This document shows, in pieces, positions 33,689 to 33,825 of a DNA stretch of 33,825 bases. Under the pieces are notes generated by a model. It was not told where the DNA came from. It saw only the letters and a list, made by a program, of their open reading frames with translations, and ran no database searches. Numbering within the stretch: the stretch's first letter is position 1; every line of letters begins with the position of its first letter. Source of the stretch: Bacteroidota bacterium (GTDB lineage: Bacteria > Bacteroidota > Bacteroidia > Bacteroidales > F082); NCBI GenBank assembly GCA_024279935.1, contig JAJRQZ010000032.1:1-33825 (forward strand). The letters run 5' to 3'. Made by a program: the position numbers and the translations under genes.

Positions 33689-33825
33689 ATATCAGCGCTC
33701 GGTATCTTTTATTGTTGTTCATCACTTCCAGAGCCGTTCTTATTTCATTGTCCATTTCCGAAAGAACCTCAAAATAATCCCCGGTCTCGTATAAGTTCCT
33801 TGCGATCAAAGCCTTAAGCTGAAGC
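33678..33825 (-). CDS. C-terminal end of an S41-family peptidase (partial)
   Basis: Only the last 48 codons are in the window; the gene continues beyond the right edge. On the minus strand from 33824 the frame reads LQLKALIARNLYETGDYFEV, followed by an acidic helix and NKRYRALISKK, stopping at 33678. This matches the 'LKA.IARNL....YF.V...D..V..AL' tail seen in Bacteroidota carboxyl-terminal processing (CtpA-like) S41 peptidases. The catalytic and PDZ domains are not visible, so the assignment rests on the tail alone. Confidence 0.7.
   Translation of the reverse strand, partial: LQLKALIARNLYETGDYFEVLSEMDNEIRTALEVMNNNKRYRALISKK

Overview
The window looks like a chromosomal segment of a Bacteroidota bacterium. 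The evidence is type IX secretion (T9SS) C-terminal sorting domains on four large exported proteins, families largely confined to that phylum (DUF5723, DUF6427, and DUF4159 in its small exported form), and promoter -7 elements of the TAnnTTTG type just upstream of several genes. I see no phage, insertion sequence or CRISPR array. Most genes are housekeeping or envelope genes.

Layout. Positions 1-386 hold the 5' part of a tRNA-Asp(GUC) gene on the minus strand and two copies of a 165-bp tandem unit. Each unit contains a tRNA-Asp-derived sequence with perfect palindromes in the D-loop and after the anticodon. Positions 469-1377 (minus) encode a small membrane protein and an exported MsrB. Positions 1531-4060 (plus) encode a purine nucleoside phosphorylase and a long-chain acyl-CoA ligase, and are closed by a hairpin terminator. 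Positions 4133-20205 are a long minus-strand block. In transcription order it holds ffh, folD, a T9SS-sorted esterase-like protein, queE, three giant T9SS-sorted proteins sharing their C-terminal half, rsmE, a DUF4159 protein and a TlpA-like thioredoxin. Positions 20393-28026 (plus) form a tightly packed cluster: NDP-hexose 2,3-dehydratase, RffA-type sugar aminotransferase, Gfo/Idh/MocA oxidoreductase, GT4 glycosyltransferase, purD, a DUF6427 membrane protein and rnhB. Positions 28033-31175 (minus) encode two DUF5723 outer-membrane paralogues. Positions 31354-33688 (plus) encode a BASS-type transporter and a PlsC-like acyltransferase. The window ends in the 3' end of a minus-strand S41 peptidase.

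How the genes fit together. The first three genes of the 20.4-24.0 kb cluster match a route from dTDP-4-keto-6-deoxyglucose to a 4-amino-2,4,6-trideoxyhexose, and the glycosyltransferase could transfer that sugar. The acceptor is unknown. The T9SS cargo, DUF5723 barrels, exported MsrB and TlpA-like protein point to an active cell-envelope economy.

Three genes (rsmE, the esterase-like T9SS protein, the 2,3-dehydratase) are each split by an apparent one-base loss, placed most simply in a homopolymer, with the rest of the family sequence intact in the adjacent frame. The shared pattern suggests systematic sequencing or assembly errors, although biological frameshifting is not excluded. No entirely new multi-gene system is evident. 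The least explained structures are the tRNA-derived palindromic tandem repeat and the deoxyaminosugar cassette.
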